From NCBI RefSeq assembly GCF_029852145.1, contig NC_079969.1, positions 21,506,459 to 21,570,458 on the forward strand: DNA of 64,000 nt, read 5' to 3'. The position numbers and the translations under genes were made by a program. Below the pieces are notes generated by a model. The model had not been told where the DNA came from. It saw nothing but the letters and a program-made list of their open reading frames with translations, and made no database searches. The DNA is from Microplitis mediator. Taxonomy: Eukaryota; Arthropoda; Insecta; Hymenoptera; Braconidae. Shown here one piece after another: positions 49,137 to 61,654 of this stretch. Numbering within the stretch: position 1 is the first letter of the stretch; each line of letters opens with the position of its first letter.

Positions 49137-52100
49137 ATAACTTACGAATCACGTCATAACTAAATTTTGTTAAAAATTAATGTTCTGGCTTAAAAGCTAA
49201 GCTTTGATTCCCGTGAGAAAAACTTTATTTTATTAAGTGTCTTTTGTAATTTATGAGGTTTTAGAGGCATCTGTATGATATTCGTGAGATCGCAAACATG
49301 TTCTCATGATAATTTCGACTTTTTGGATTAATTTCCTTATCATTTTTTTTACAGAACAATATAAGTAAATTTATTTCGAAATGTTTGGTTAATAATTTTT
49401 CCGTTTTTACTTCAAACGACTCTAAGAAAATTTTTTAAAAATTAAATTTCGAAATTTAATTTTGTGTAAAAAAAAATCTACTTTTTTATTCCAGATTGGG
49501 CAAGATAACATTTTTGTAAATAAATAAATAAATAAATAAATATCTCTACGAATATATTTCCGTCAGAATGGGCAGGTCTATCATTTGTGACGCAATATTG
49601 ATAAAGGGGGGGAGGGGTCTAAAAAAGTAAAATTTTGCATGACGTATTTTATGAACGGCCCCAAGCTAAAATTTGTTAGTTAAAAAATTTTTAAATTTCC
49701 TGCCCGAAAAATTCATTTTTCAAATACATTATCTGTTTTCAGACAAAAACAAATATATTTTTTGTGACAAATTTTATAAGCAAATAAATTAAATATATGT
49801 TTATAGTTCAAAGTAAATAATACATTAATATAATAAATAAAAAAAAATTGTAAATCAAAAAGCTTTTCAATTTGTTACCATTATTTCAAATAAATATAAA
49901 ATCGATTCAATGGTTTTGTAGTATTTACTCAATTTACATATTTATTTAACTAAATATCATATTTCCTTGCATTTAAATTATTTTACATGTAAACAATAAA
50001 ATAATGCTGTTGAAACAAACATTAAAATGTTTACCCAACTTTTAGTATTTTGTTGGATCACTAACTGTACTTTTGTTAAATAAATATTAAAATATCTAGG
50101 AATCAAATAATAAAGACGTTTAAATTTCATAACGATGTTGATCATTGAGAGAAATCTTTTATTTCAAACACTTTGTTAGTTACTTTTAGTAGATTTACAT
50201 TTCGTTCACTGAATCCAAATGCCAGCCGTCATTCTGCCAGTGACGACTTCATTTGCAGCGGAAACTTTTTTTTTTTCACAATGTAGCGATTCCGAAAAAA
50301 AATAAATAAACTGCAAATTGATACCGTTATTCTGTCAATCATAGTACATTATTATTATAAATCGTTTTGACTTTTTTCATTGAATAAAAATTTAACTGGC
50401 GAATATATTGAGTGACGTAATTTTCAAAAAATTGACTAATTGGAAAATTATAAATTCAAATGAAAAAAAAAATAAATAAATATAATTTTGTTATATATTT
50501 ATTGTTAAATTAAAATAGTTAATTAATTCCAGTAGTAATACTTATTAAAATACTATGTAATATTATTCAATAATATGAATTATTAATTTGGAAATGCAAA
50601 TACCGAAGTGTGAAACTAGCCAGCAGTAGTAGTGGTAGTACAATGAACAAGTAAAGTGTATGCACTGACAATGTACTGGAATATAATTCCTTTCCATCTT
50701 CCTAATTTATACAAACCTTGGCACAGAAACTTAGACCGAGAATATATCCTTGCAATCAGTAAACCCGAGGACAATTCTTTAATTATTTAAAAATTGAATA
50801 TTATTAATGGTGGTTTCCTTCCTTGCTATTTTTCCTTTGATTTTTTTTTTTTTTTTCATCATCCACGTTTTGTCACATAAGTCATATAATTTACGAATTA
50901 ATCAAATAATATTGCGGCGGCGGTTTATAAAAAATAAAAAATAATAATAATAATAAAATGTAGTAAAATCTTGAGTCTTATATTTTTTTAATTGACAATA
51001 AAGCTTGAAATGTTTTTTTGAATACGTTGATTCGAAACAATCGGTTTTTTTTTTCCAATTGAAAAAAAAAAAATTATTAACGTGGAATAAAACTAATTCT
51101 TAATTCTTAAGTATAAATTACAATAAATTATTTGAAACTGTAAGAAATATTCCGAAGAATAAAATTTAAAAATATAAATTTATAAAATACCAATTATTGT
51201 TTTAATAACAAACTCTTTCGTCAAACTTGACTGAAAATTAGAATTTCATAAACAGTTTGCCCCGTCTTGTAGCACAACTATTTTCTGAAATAACTTAATT
51301 ATAAGTTAAGGAACAAGGATGAATATAGAATTTTACTTTGAACAAAACCATTAAAAATTCTCAATTTTGAAATGTAAACAGTCCATTATTCAATTGAAAA
51401 GATTAAAATTCGCTAAAAATATTGAATATGGAAATTACCTAGCTGTTTACACAGAAGTGTTGATATAATAAAAAGTTTACTCCATCTATTATAATCAATT
51501 TTTTTTTCCTTTTCTTTTCGTTATTCACTAAGAAAATTTAAAAATGCGCAAACTCTGCAGAATATACATATTTTGTTATTTTTAATTATATAATATTTAA
51601 AAGATACATCGATCGTATCACGACATTTATGGTTTTATAAATCTATTTTAAATGATAACTAACTTAATGATGTATGCTCATGTATATAGTCAAATGTATC
51701 GCTTCGTATCTAAAAAGACATTTCGTGGTTCTCAGTAGAAAACCACCTAACTTTAGATTTTTCAGGAAAATGACATCTTTGTTCGAAATTCGCATATTTA
51801 AGGATATTCGAAAATCTTAGTATAACTTTAGCTATCATGGATGAACAAAGGATACCATCGGTAACCTCAAAGTGTCCCGAAAAAACCCTGAAATTTTCAA
51901 GGCACTGCAATTTTTTTCTTGGTGCCCCGAAGCTTTAAACTTATTGAAGCCCATAGACCTTTTTTAAGACAAGCAAAAATTTTGAAAATTTTTTTGCGGT
52001 AGTTTTCTGAGGATAACTGCGAAATCATGGATGATAAAAAATTTTTAAATCCAGATTGAAAACTAGACACTTGAATTACAATTTGCTTTATTTATTTTCC

Positions 52101-55100
52101 CCGTACGACCATTTTCCTCCGAGTTACAGCATAGTGAAAATCACTGAAAAATGTGGAATTTTTTTTTATCCTTTAATTTTTGCCACTAGTGTATATAACG
52201 AATATACGATAATATCCATTGTCAACGATAGTTATAGTACTTCATCACATAATTTTCATTTATCACATATCACATAATATATTATACGCTTCTGATGATA
52301 ATATAACGAATAAAATAGCTATTTTTGATACGTAGGATTAAGAAGAGGGTTTGCGGCATGCTTGAATTGTCAACACTCGTCTAGGGATATGTTAAATTCA
52401 CAACGAGAACTCGTACCTACATCTCTTTTTAATCCTTTGTATCTAACAATATTTTTTATAACGACTGCCTTTAAAGTATAATTGAGAGGAATTCAATCAT
52501 TCAAAGAATATAAAATTACCTCCTAAATATAAATAATTGTACAGGTGTAAATAATAACAATCTATTTATGTTTTATTTTTCAATTGAATTCTATTAATTA
52601 ATTAATTAATTCTATTAATTAAAATCTTCGACTGTTTTTAATAATGTGAAAATTTTTAATAAACAATAAATAATATTATAATTTTCACAATACAAACACA
52701 CAAGTTATGATATTCAATAAGAATAAGAAACATATGATCAGAATGCAGGTTTCCAATTGTCGTCTTTCTATTTGCGCACGTGCGAATTTCAGGATAAATG
52801 CGACAGTATAAGTATATGGAGAAAAAAGTATCTCTATCTTTTTCTAACTCGAGTGAACGAAGGTCGCTAGGTAATTTGTATACATTTCCTATAGGCAATT
52901 ACTTTTCAGCACAGTAAAATCATGCTGAAAAGTCCAACAGCTGATTTTTCGACATCGTTCTATAGTTTCGTCGAGTTATTGAGAGAAAGACCTATTTTAC
53001 TCGCGCCACACGACGCTCGAATATTGAACTTTAAAGGCAGCAGTTATAAAAAGTATATTTCCGTCGTTGGAAAATCCGGATACCGCATCAATTTCCCGGA
53101 TGTTTATCATCCCCTCAAATTCAACTACACTCAACGAGTAACTCGTCAACTGCGTTGATATAAACAGATAAACGAAAATATTGACGGAAAATTAATATTG
53201 ACTTGAACTAGAAAGGAAAACGAATTTTTCACGCAAATAAAGTTTTTTATATCGAGACGTAAATATATAATAAATCAAGCTTTTTGTCAATATAGACAAT
53301 ATATATAGGAAAAAATATCGTGTATTTGCGTCGAAAACGGTCCGTGTTAAATATTTAACGTTTTCTTATTTTGACTTAATAAACAAAAGAAGATTATGCT
53401 ATTTATTAACATTTTTTTAATGGATAAATAATCAAAATGCTAACCTTCAATTTCGGGTATGTGTTGACTTGTTATAGTAATATAAAATGTAATGCAACCG
53501 TAATAATAAACAATAATTTTATATTTATTTATTAAAACCATTGCAGAGAAATTTTTATTTTATAAATATATTAAAAGTTCCCAGTGACACTGAATAACTA
53601 TTTCCTTACTATTATTACCCGGATAAAAAAGAAAAAAAAATTTTAATACAAGTTTAAATATAATTTTTGCTATAAAATTTATATATTTCGATACGAATAT
53701 GACTTTTATCATGAATTTATCTCGACAACTTTCAATTAGGACGGAAATGAGCAGGATTTATTTATTAGATTTTATATTGATAGAGTTATCATAAGATTTG
53801 ATTGAACAATGTTCAATGTTCAATGAACATATATATTAAATTGTTCATTTTTATATAACTTCATTGATTATTATTAATACACTCATGTCAAAATTGAAAG
53901 GAACAGAAAAATTTAAAAAAATTTTTATTGATTGTGCAACGGCTATAATTTTGTGAAAAATAATCGTATCGAGATTTTAAAAAAATGCATTTTATAGCTT
54001 AAAATCTCTGATTCCGGTGCATTTTGATCAAAAATTTTTTAGAGCTACGGCTATTGCGCAAACATGAGAAATACCGCGAGACTAAAATTTTTCAAATTTT
54101 TTTTTTTTTTTATTCAAAGAGCCCACGGGCCGTAGAAAAATTTTATCAGCTAAATCAATACATAGGTCGATTAGCAAATTTATTCAGCTTTAATTTGCTT
54201 TTTTTCTTAGCCTTGCTCTTATAATTTTTTGTTAATTTTTCTTCCATTTTTGCGTTAGTTACTCAGTAAATATTAAAAAAAAAATGTTAAAAAAAATGTT
54301 AAAAAATGTAAGCTGAGATATCGATGATCAAAGCCAAAAGGATCCTTTTTCGTTTGTGGGCTGATATCTCGTCAACAAATTGTCGTAATCTAGTACGCTA
54401 AAATATACCAGAAAATTTTTGTGGACCATGTCTATCACTTGATTCATATTTATGTTAGCACATATTTTACTATGTAACACTATCTAGTTTAAATAAAAAT
54501 TTAAGACTATCCAATTATTTCGTTAAATATCATCTGGTCTCTAATAAATATAAATACGATAAAAAAAAATTTCAGCTGACATCATTAGAGTTGAATTTTT
54601 TAATGACCAGGTAATAACGGATATTGAATCTAACTAGATAAAATTTATATTCTTAACAATGGAAAAAAAGTATAATAATATAATTGAGATGAAAATTATT
54701 GTTTTTTTTTTTTTTATTTTGTTGACATCCTAAGACCTGTGAAATGGGGGTTTTTTTTTTTGTTGAAATTAAAAAATTATTTTATTGGTAAATTTTAATC
54801 TTATCGTGTAATTATTACTGACGTATATTAATTCACTTATATTTATAAAAAAAAAAAAAATTGATATCTAAAGTAATTAGTATTGATAAAATTTTCGTTT
54901 GATTACGTACATTTAATAATGTATAGCGATTCTTAAAATATTGGAATAATAAAATCAACTGCTTTTATTCCTAGATAGACTTTTATTTAATTTACTTCAG
55001 AAAGCTTCTGATTTAAGTAGCATTTAAATTTTAATTAATACTCGACTGGAAAAAGGATTATAAAGAAAAAAGTTATTAATACAACGAAAATATTTTGTAC

Positions 55101-57432
55101 ATGAAAAATTTTAAGTATTATAGACAACAAAAATTTTTTGTCGCTTTGTATAAATTTTTTGCATCTACATTTTACTATTTCCATTAAATGTTATATATTT
55201 TTTCTACTCTGTGAGGGTTCGCATACTGATGAAATTCACTATAGATATGAGTTTATGTCGATATTTCAAATCCACGAAACGCGAAAGAAAAATTTCAAAA
55301 AGAAAATCTACAGAAAATCAAGTCTTGTCACCTTCCAAAAAAATCTATAGCAAATCTACTTAGAAAATCTTTTTTTAAAAATTCACTTTTTGATATTCAT
55401 CATTTTTCATACTTTCAAAATCACTCGAAAACTACTTTTTTTTTTTTAATTATTACAAAAAGTCAAATACTTTACCAAAGAAAAAAACAATTCCTCTAAA
55501 ATCATAATGAAAATTTCTACTGTAAAAAATATTACAAGTCATGAGTGCAAACAAAATTTTTTTTCAAATTCGATAATTGGTTGTATTTATCAAATTAAAA
55601 AAAATATATATATTCAAATTGATAGATTCAAACAAAATTATTTTCAACAATTAAATTCGATTCATTTATTCAAATAAAATAAATATGACGCATCTATAAA
55701 TATTTCTTTTCCACGTTGTATATATAAATATATATATATACTTCACAGCACACGGTATCACCAAAAAATTTGACAAATTTATTGCATCTCTACCATATAA
55801 TGTCAGCTGCATGATTTATTATTTTTTATATCACAAAAAATAGATAATAAATTAAAAAAAGAAAAATCTTTGTCAAATACATAAATAGTTTATCCGATGA
55901 AATAACTAAGTAAAAGTAATGTGCGCACCGAATAAGCAGCTGCACTAAAATATTGTTAAATAAATTTAAAGAGAGTAAATTAGTCAAAGAGTAAAAAAAA
56001 ACAAGCTTTATATAATCTATATAAATCCCAAGAGCTTATAACGAGTAGTTTTACATCTCTCACAGATAATATAAATCTAGATATTACGGCAAGTATACTT
56101 CTATGAATAAAAGTTAAAAATATAATTCTGCAATGTATGATTGTATCAGTGCAAATATAAATATATGAATGTATCTGCGCAAATATATATCTATCCATCT
56201 ATACGTTTTTTTAATTTTACAATGTAAGGATTTCCTAACGTGTGAAAATTCACGTGACAAAGTTTTATCTGGTCGCGTCCGACTACCGGATGTCGCGCAT
56301 AAAACGCCCACACAGGTGAAAAATGACCTGAAGGCTGGTACCGACACGACTGGGACGCTAGATAAAATTTATCGACTCTACAATAGAAGACATAACCGAG
56401 TTTTGCCATTTTTGCTCCCCAGTGAATCTGGATATATGGTCGTATGCATCCAATGTATGGTCTTTCAAAATTATTTCGTTATATACATAGCAAAAAAAAT
56501 AAACAAACACAGAACAAAAACAAAAAAATATATAGGAATATCAGAACAACGTGATTTATGTTAAAAGTTTTTAAAATTATCTATCATATTTGATTATTAA
56601 ACTACGCCAGCTTCATCAGAATTTCTGAGCATTTAAAAAAAAAAAAAAAGTTATGAAATGGACTTAAAAAATGGATTTTCAATTGACAGTTAAAATAAGT
56701 TACGATTTTTTTCAAAGATTACTGCAGATGATTGACAGGTTAGAGGAAAAATTATACGGAGTATTAGTCTCAAAGTTTTGAAGAACATTACGCAGCTTTA
56801 CTGGTTATTACAGACGAATTTATCAAGATTAATTGCTATTTTCAAATGATAAAGGAATTCATTTTTTTAAATTCAATGTATTCTTTGAAGATAATAAATT
56901 GTCATTAATAATTTATGACATTTTCATTTAATTAATATAACAATTAATCTTAGTAAGTCAGATTTAATCACTATAATATGTATATACACATATATCAGCA
57001 TATTAAATATATATATGAAAGAGCAGTTTTATAAATTTCTTTAAAACGAACGGCTAAAAAGTTTTGAAATGAAAACTATTTTATTTTTTTTTGTTTCTTT
57101 ACTAATAAGAAAATTTTTAAATTATTAAAAATTAATTGTGATACTTAAAAGCTGCTTTATAGTTTTTTATAAATGAAAAGTGATAGACTGTTAAGTTTAA
57201 TTTTTTTTTTTTCGTAAACGTTAACTCTTAGAAGTTTTGTAAAGCATCTTAATAATATTCAATATTTCAAAATTAATCCATTAGTTGATTATTTATTTAA
57301 ATCCTTTGATGTAGAAAACGAGACTATAAATGCACTTAGAATTAATGATTATTAATTAGATAAAATTTTGATGAAAAAAAATTTTTTCGAAGCTTTGTAC
57401 GGAAATATAATTTTAAAAAATTAACACAACTA
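49137..57432. other. Long interval without recognisable genes or delimited elements
   Basis: This is mostly AT-rich low-complexity DNA. Two GC-richer islands stand out. At 52922-53158 a 78-residue plus frame contains CGTCGTTGGAAAATCCGGAT. At 56200-56440 long frames are open on both strands around GGTCGCGTCCGACTACCGGA. I recognise no protein family in either, and no TIRs could be delimited. TTAATTAATTAATT lies near 52596-52609. Confidence 0.3.
49516..49541. repeat. (TAAA)n microsatellite
   Basis: About six TAAA units. Confidence 0.9.
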
Positions 57433-57993
57433 TACCCTGCAAGAAATCGGGAGTGAATTCGAAGTGATTACGGCTTTTATTTAAATTCAAATTCACTTCG
57501 TCACTGGGAATTTGATTTTTAAAAAAAATCACTCCCCATACGAAGTAAAGAAGGACCTCGTTATAAGACTAATTCGGGGCTGTAGGGGAAAAAATTCTTA
57601 GAATGGAGGTACTCCTACTATTTTGCTTAACAGCGTTTGCGCCCAAACCTCGTTATAAGACTATCGCCGTTTTGCGTTTTATTTATGTATTCGGTCCAAC
57701 TCTACTCTACACGCAGAGAATTTTACGGTATTTTTTGCATCAAAAATTTATAGAAAAATTACTATAGTCATAGTAACATGAGGACAGTATGTAACTATTG
57801 TACAAATTACCGATACTATAGAAATTTTTAAAGTACATCGAACAGAATTTACAAGGTGCATTGTAATTTTGACAAAGTAACAGATTAAATTTATACCGAC
57901 TGCATAGTAAAATTTATTAGATTAAATCAGAATATTTAGTATGCAGTTGGTATAAATTAAATCTGTTGCTTTGTCAAAATTACAATTTTGACC

Positions 57994-58307
57994 ATTTGAA
58001 TATAGTGTAAACCTAAACATGCAAATAACCATCTCAATAAGAGAATTTATAGATAAATTGAGAAAAACATAGATAGCCCGAACTGGGAATCGAACTTAGA
58101 CCAATTCGGTATCGCGCCGAGTGTTCACCAGTTGAGTTATCCGGCACTATACTATTATATTCCGTTCAATTTGATCTACAACGTATTGAGCCACACCGTC
58201 CATCGTACGGTAATACACCATTTAAATATAGTGGAAACCTAAACATGCCAACATTTAAATAACCTTCTCAATAAGACAATTTATAGATAAATTGAGAAAA
58301 ATGCACC
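57994..58307. repeat. 85-bp direct repeat flanking a tRNA-like segment
   Basis: ATATAGTGTAAACCTAAACA ... AATTTATAGATAAATTGAGA at 57994-58078 recurs, with small changes and an extra CAACATTTAAA, at 58217-58307. The intervening 138 bp contain the tRNA-like sequence and GC-richer unique DNA. Confidence 0.65.
58070..58150 (-). pseudogene. tRNA-like pseudogene or SINE head
   Basis: On the minus strand, TAACTCAACTGGTGAAC resembles box A and the D arm, CTCGG-CGCGATA-CCGAA forms an anticodon-like stem with one mismatch, and GTTCGATTCCC resembles box B. Acceptor and T stems have mismatches and position 33 is not T, so a working tRNA is unlikely. Confidence 0.5.
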
Positions 58308-58934
58308 TTGTAAATTCTGTTCGATGTATTTTAAAAATTTCTACGGTATCGATAATTTGTACCATAGTTACATACTGTCCTCATGTTACTATGACTATAG
58401 TAATTTTTCTATAAATTTTTGATGCAAAAAATACCGTAAAATTCTCTGCGTTATTATACAGTGAGTCTATTATATATATAATCATAAATAAACAGAATTT
58501 TGTCGTCTTTTCTCTTAATTAATTATGCGATACCACGAAATTTCAAGTATTCTTTATGAAAATAAATTATTCAATCTACAATCTGAATGTGCGTATATAC
58601 ATTTTATCTCGATTTTAGTCGTACTGGTCGTTAGTCTTATAGCGAGGTTTCGACGCAAAACTTTTATTGAGTTGTTGGTGGGGGAAGCGTTCTGAGCGAG
58701 TTTTAACAAATTTAGGGGAAGAGTCTTATAACGAGGTCCTACTGTAAATAAGGAGTTTATTTTTCAGCGGAGTGATCTAGATTATATTTCAATTTCTATT
58801 CACTCCGATTCGGAGGTTAAATATCAAAATAAACTCCCCTTCGAAGTAAATTTCACTGCGAGGGGATTAAATAAATAAACAGTCATCCGCTCCGAATTTA
58901 ATCCGCGTTCACTCCGCAAATTTTTTAAAGTGTA

Positions 58935-59959
58935 TATATTATTGTTAATAATTTAATGCTATTTAAAAATCCTTGATTTATAAATTATTGTTATTATTTT
59001 TTTCGCATAAATGTTATGAAAAATTTCAAAGAAAAAATGTAATAAGTCGTGGTGAATGAATTTTCGCGATTTAATAGTGTTTTATCTTAAATTTAAATAA
59101 TATCCTGTAGTTTCGTAAATGTTCGCGGTTCCTATGTGGTTTCACGTCTTGCCACCTTCCAAACCATATAATTTTATAAGAATATTACTTTTTTTTTTTT
59201 TTTTTTTTTTTTCAAGTACGCAGATAATTTCGTTCAATTGTACGTTAGAGACTTGACGATTATTGCTCATCTAACTTTGTATTTAAATTTATAATTATAT
59301 TTTTTTCACAACGAAATGAACATGTAAATTTATACTGTCATATTATTTCCATATCGTTACCTTAGTTCTAAATATTTGTAACCCGCAAATTTTTGAAATT
59401 TTTTTTTCAATAAAATTACTTACGGATTATTCACATCGAATCAAATTTTTTCCAAATTATCCGTAAGTTTTCGAATTATTCGAAAATTTTTTTTGTGAAC
59501 GACTTAAAATTTTAATATTTTTTCCCATAATTCAAATTTTTGTCAGAGATAAATAGAGCTCAGACACGAACCTACGAAAAATTATTTTTGGTTACTTAAA
59601 ATTCTAAATACAATATCAAAAAAAATTACAATTGATATTTTATTTTTTAAATTACTAAAATTACTATAACTCAAAAACTATGAACTTTAGCGACTTGACT
59701 TATAGGACTTTTTTTAAAGGGAACATAATTCCCTATCAAATTACCATCAACATTTTTAATGTACTTTTATTGGTTTACGTTCTGCAAGCCGAGAAAGGTC
59801 AACTTCATAGGAAAAGAGACTTCCGCAACGGACACAAGTGAAACAGCTTCAATAACAGCTAAGTTACTATGGGAACTTTTGAAGAACACTAAGTTCCCTA
59901 CAATTTACGACAAACGGCAGTTTGATATCATAAAATGCAACAGAGTATTAGAAAGTTAA
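58935..59959. other. AT-rich interval with a GC-richer segment at its end
   Basis: The segment 59765-59955 is open on the plus strand for 66 codons (K-E-T-S-A-T-D-T-S-E-T-A-S near the middle) and has more balanced composition than its flanks. An in-frame stop at 59726 closes it upstream. It is not recognised as any family and could be an unclassified repeat remnant. Confidence 0.3.
59190..59212. repeat. Poly-T run of about 23 bases
   Basis: A long homopolymer. It could be an A-tail of a minus-strand retroelement, but no SINE or LINE body is recognisable next to it. Confidence 0.8.
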
Positions 59960-61334
59960 AAAAAAAGTAATTTAATTTACGTGTATTTTAAACGGGAAAT
60001 CTAATGGAAAGTATTTAGGATAGAAGTTAAGAACTCAAACTTGGCAGGAATTTTTATTTCAGTATAAAGAACAATATTTTGCTTGATGAGCAAAGAATCA
60101 AACTTTCGCTGGAAACGAAGCACCCTAATATATATAACATATTTACGAACATACGAGCTTTTAAAATTAAGATTGCGATATAGCTATTTAAAAACGAACA
60201 TCAATATTTATAAATAGATGCTTTTGAATTCACATCTGGTTATCAGCTATATAGATTTTTTAAAACAATGGACGACGTGCATTGACTACTTTGTTAAACA
60301 TAACATTATGGGTTGAAAATCTATAGGGGCGCAATTATTCCTATCTTTTGTACGTTTATATTTACGCATGTGCAACAGCACTACATATCAGAATTACCAA
60401 TGAATCGACCTAAATATTTTTCTATTCATCTGTATTTCAACAATAACTTTATATTAATTCTAAATATTCTATCGATAAAGTTACTAAATTATTCCCAATA
60501 TTTTTTTTTTTTGTTTTTTCTATATAGTTCATTCGTTATCAGATTTTTTTGTCGTTAGACAATAAACTATTTTATTAAATTTTCACTAACTTTTTAAAAA
60601 TCTTTTATAAAAGAGTTATGATAAAAATAAAATTATAATTTGATTTATAAATGAATTTTTAACTTTAATTTTTTTTTATCACGATAAATTTCATATATAA
60701 AACGTCAAATTTTTTTTAAATATTTTCTAGGGTTAGTATCATTTAAATTTTAATGAAAAGTATTCAATTAAAAATATATATATTTTACATAATTAATAAA
60801 CATTGAGTTAAATTTAAATTCTGACATATCTATTTTAAAAAGTCTTAATTGGTTCTCGACATTTATAAATTTACTAAGATCTCGCCATAAAATTAAAAAA
60901 AAAAAATTAGAAATAATTATAAATAATTTTTAAATTAATTATCACCTATAAAAATGATGTTTAAAAAAAATTATTGACTTCTAGGCAATAAAAAATATTA
61001 CTAAAAAATTTAATTTATAATCACACTTATATTTTATTTTATTATTTACATTAATTTCAAAGAATTTCCTTTAAATAAAAAAAAAATTTTATCCATATTT
61101 ACATTTCCTGCTATAAATTAAAAATGAACTTTCTAGATGCTTGCGTTCACATCGCAAACACTGGACGTGAAAGAGGCTAATTCGAATGTAAATCAATCGA
61201 AAAATAAAGTGATGTAATGAGCTTATAAAGTGAGCATTAGATTAAACGTAAATGTGTTGAGTGTGTATTTAACAAAATAATATCAATAAACAATGTTAAA
61301 CGTAAGCACATAAATGTTTAGTAGGAAAACTTAC
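59960..61334 (-). other. Start of the presumed first intron of the convertase gene
   Basis: This AT-rich DNA left of the donor holds no recognisable exon, repeat family or RNA gene. Open frames such as 60313-60558 (+) are low-complexity F/Y/I/L-rich runs. I could not identify a second exon anywhere to the left, so the intron may run through much of the window or beyond it. Confidence 0.35.
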
Positions 61335-61338
61335 CTGG
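61329..61338 (-). other. Splice donor of the convertase first coding exon
   Basis: On the minus strand GGCCAG is followed by GTAAGTTTTC. The match to the donor consensus, and the loss of convertase-like residues immediately after it (the frame continues as VSFPTK and soon stops at 61296), place the exon end at 61335. The open frame that runs past this point is read-through into the intron. Confidence 0.8.
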
Positions 61339-61541
61339 CCTACGATATCGAATTCATGTTTACTAGCTATCGCAGCTGCAGCCTCTGGTCCATCGGGTAC
61401 GTGAATAGCAAAGTGATTATTGTAGATAACTCTAGGTCGTTGAATTTTGGTCTCTGTGGGCCTACTGGTATCGAGTACACGATTTGCCCCAACAATAGCA
61501 ACGAGCAACACAAGCCCCAGGATCGCCGCTTCAGAACTCAT
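61335..61541 (-). CDS. First coding exon of a secreted kexin/furin-type proprotein convertase (partial gene)
   Basis: The exon encodes 69 residues from an ATG at 61541 to a consensus splice donor, CAG|GTAAGT, at 61335/61334, ending in phase 0. Residues 1-19 or so form a hydrophobic signal peptide (MSSEAAILGLVLLVAIVGAN). Residues about 37-69 match, from memory, the start of the subtilisin-like convertase prodomain: an N-H-F-A-I-H-V-P stretch, then D-G-P-E-A-A, then a K-H-x-F segment ending V-G-Q. In family members this region is followed by a segment with the H-Y-x-F motif, which would lie in the next exon. These enzymes cleave prohormones and other precursors at dibasic sites in the secretory pathway. 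The G-P-E-A-A wording recalls PC1/3 and the K-H-x-F wording recalls furin, so I do not assign a paralogue. Glutamate replaces the usual glycine after the histidine. The catalytic domain is not in this exon. Exon identity is fairly secure; the paralogue is not. Confidence 0.8.
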
Positions 61542-61654
61542 TCTACTAGAAAATCCTTTATCGTTGCTATTCTCTACAACTACTCAGTAACAACTTCGGA
61601 CACACTCTAAGACGTTTGCTTTACTGTAGCTTTACTATTTTAGCTTTTACAAGC

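Larger units (their letters stand above)
57708..58453. mobile_element. TIR element CACGCAGAGAATTTTACGG with arms of about 155 bp
   Basis: The left arm (57710 to about 57865) and right arm (about 58298-58451) are inverse copies with only a handful of differences. They carry GGTATTTTTTGCATCAAAAA, CATGAGGACAGTATGTAACT and ACATCGAACAGAATTTACAA. TA flanks both ends. Inside lie a hairpin (about 57865-57990), an 85-bp direct repeat and a tRNA-like segment. No transposase is encoded. Confidence 0.75.
57553..58739. mobile_element. TIR element GGACCTCGTTATAAGAC with doubled ends
   Basis: GGACCTCGTTATAAGACT at 57553 is exactly inverted at 58722-58739. A second pair lies just inside: CCTCGTTATAAGACTATCGC near 57648 and the inverse TTAGTCTTATAGCGAGG near 58631-58647. 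The ends are thus present twice on each side. The interior is occupied by the TA-type element 57708-58453. Confidence 0.65.
57433..58934. mobile_element. Outermost MITE of a multi-level nest
   Basis: The ends are GCAAGAAATCGGGAGTGAAT (from 57439) and its counterpart GTTCACTCCGCAAATTTTTT with AAAGTGTA at 58934, the family of 14634-15186. Inner blocks GGGGATTAAATAAATAAACA and TCATCCGCTCCGAA also match. It is split by an inserted TIR element at 57553-58739. Confidence 0.7.

Noticed and set aside
58070..58150. A functional tRNA gene.
   Set aside because: Acceptor and T stems have mismatches and the base before the anticodon is not T.
61314..61610. A 98-residue plus-strand frame overlapping the convertase exon.
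   Set aside because: It is the antisense shadow of the exon; the minus strand has the signal peptide, prodomain match and donor site.
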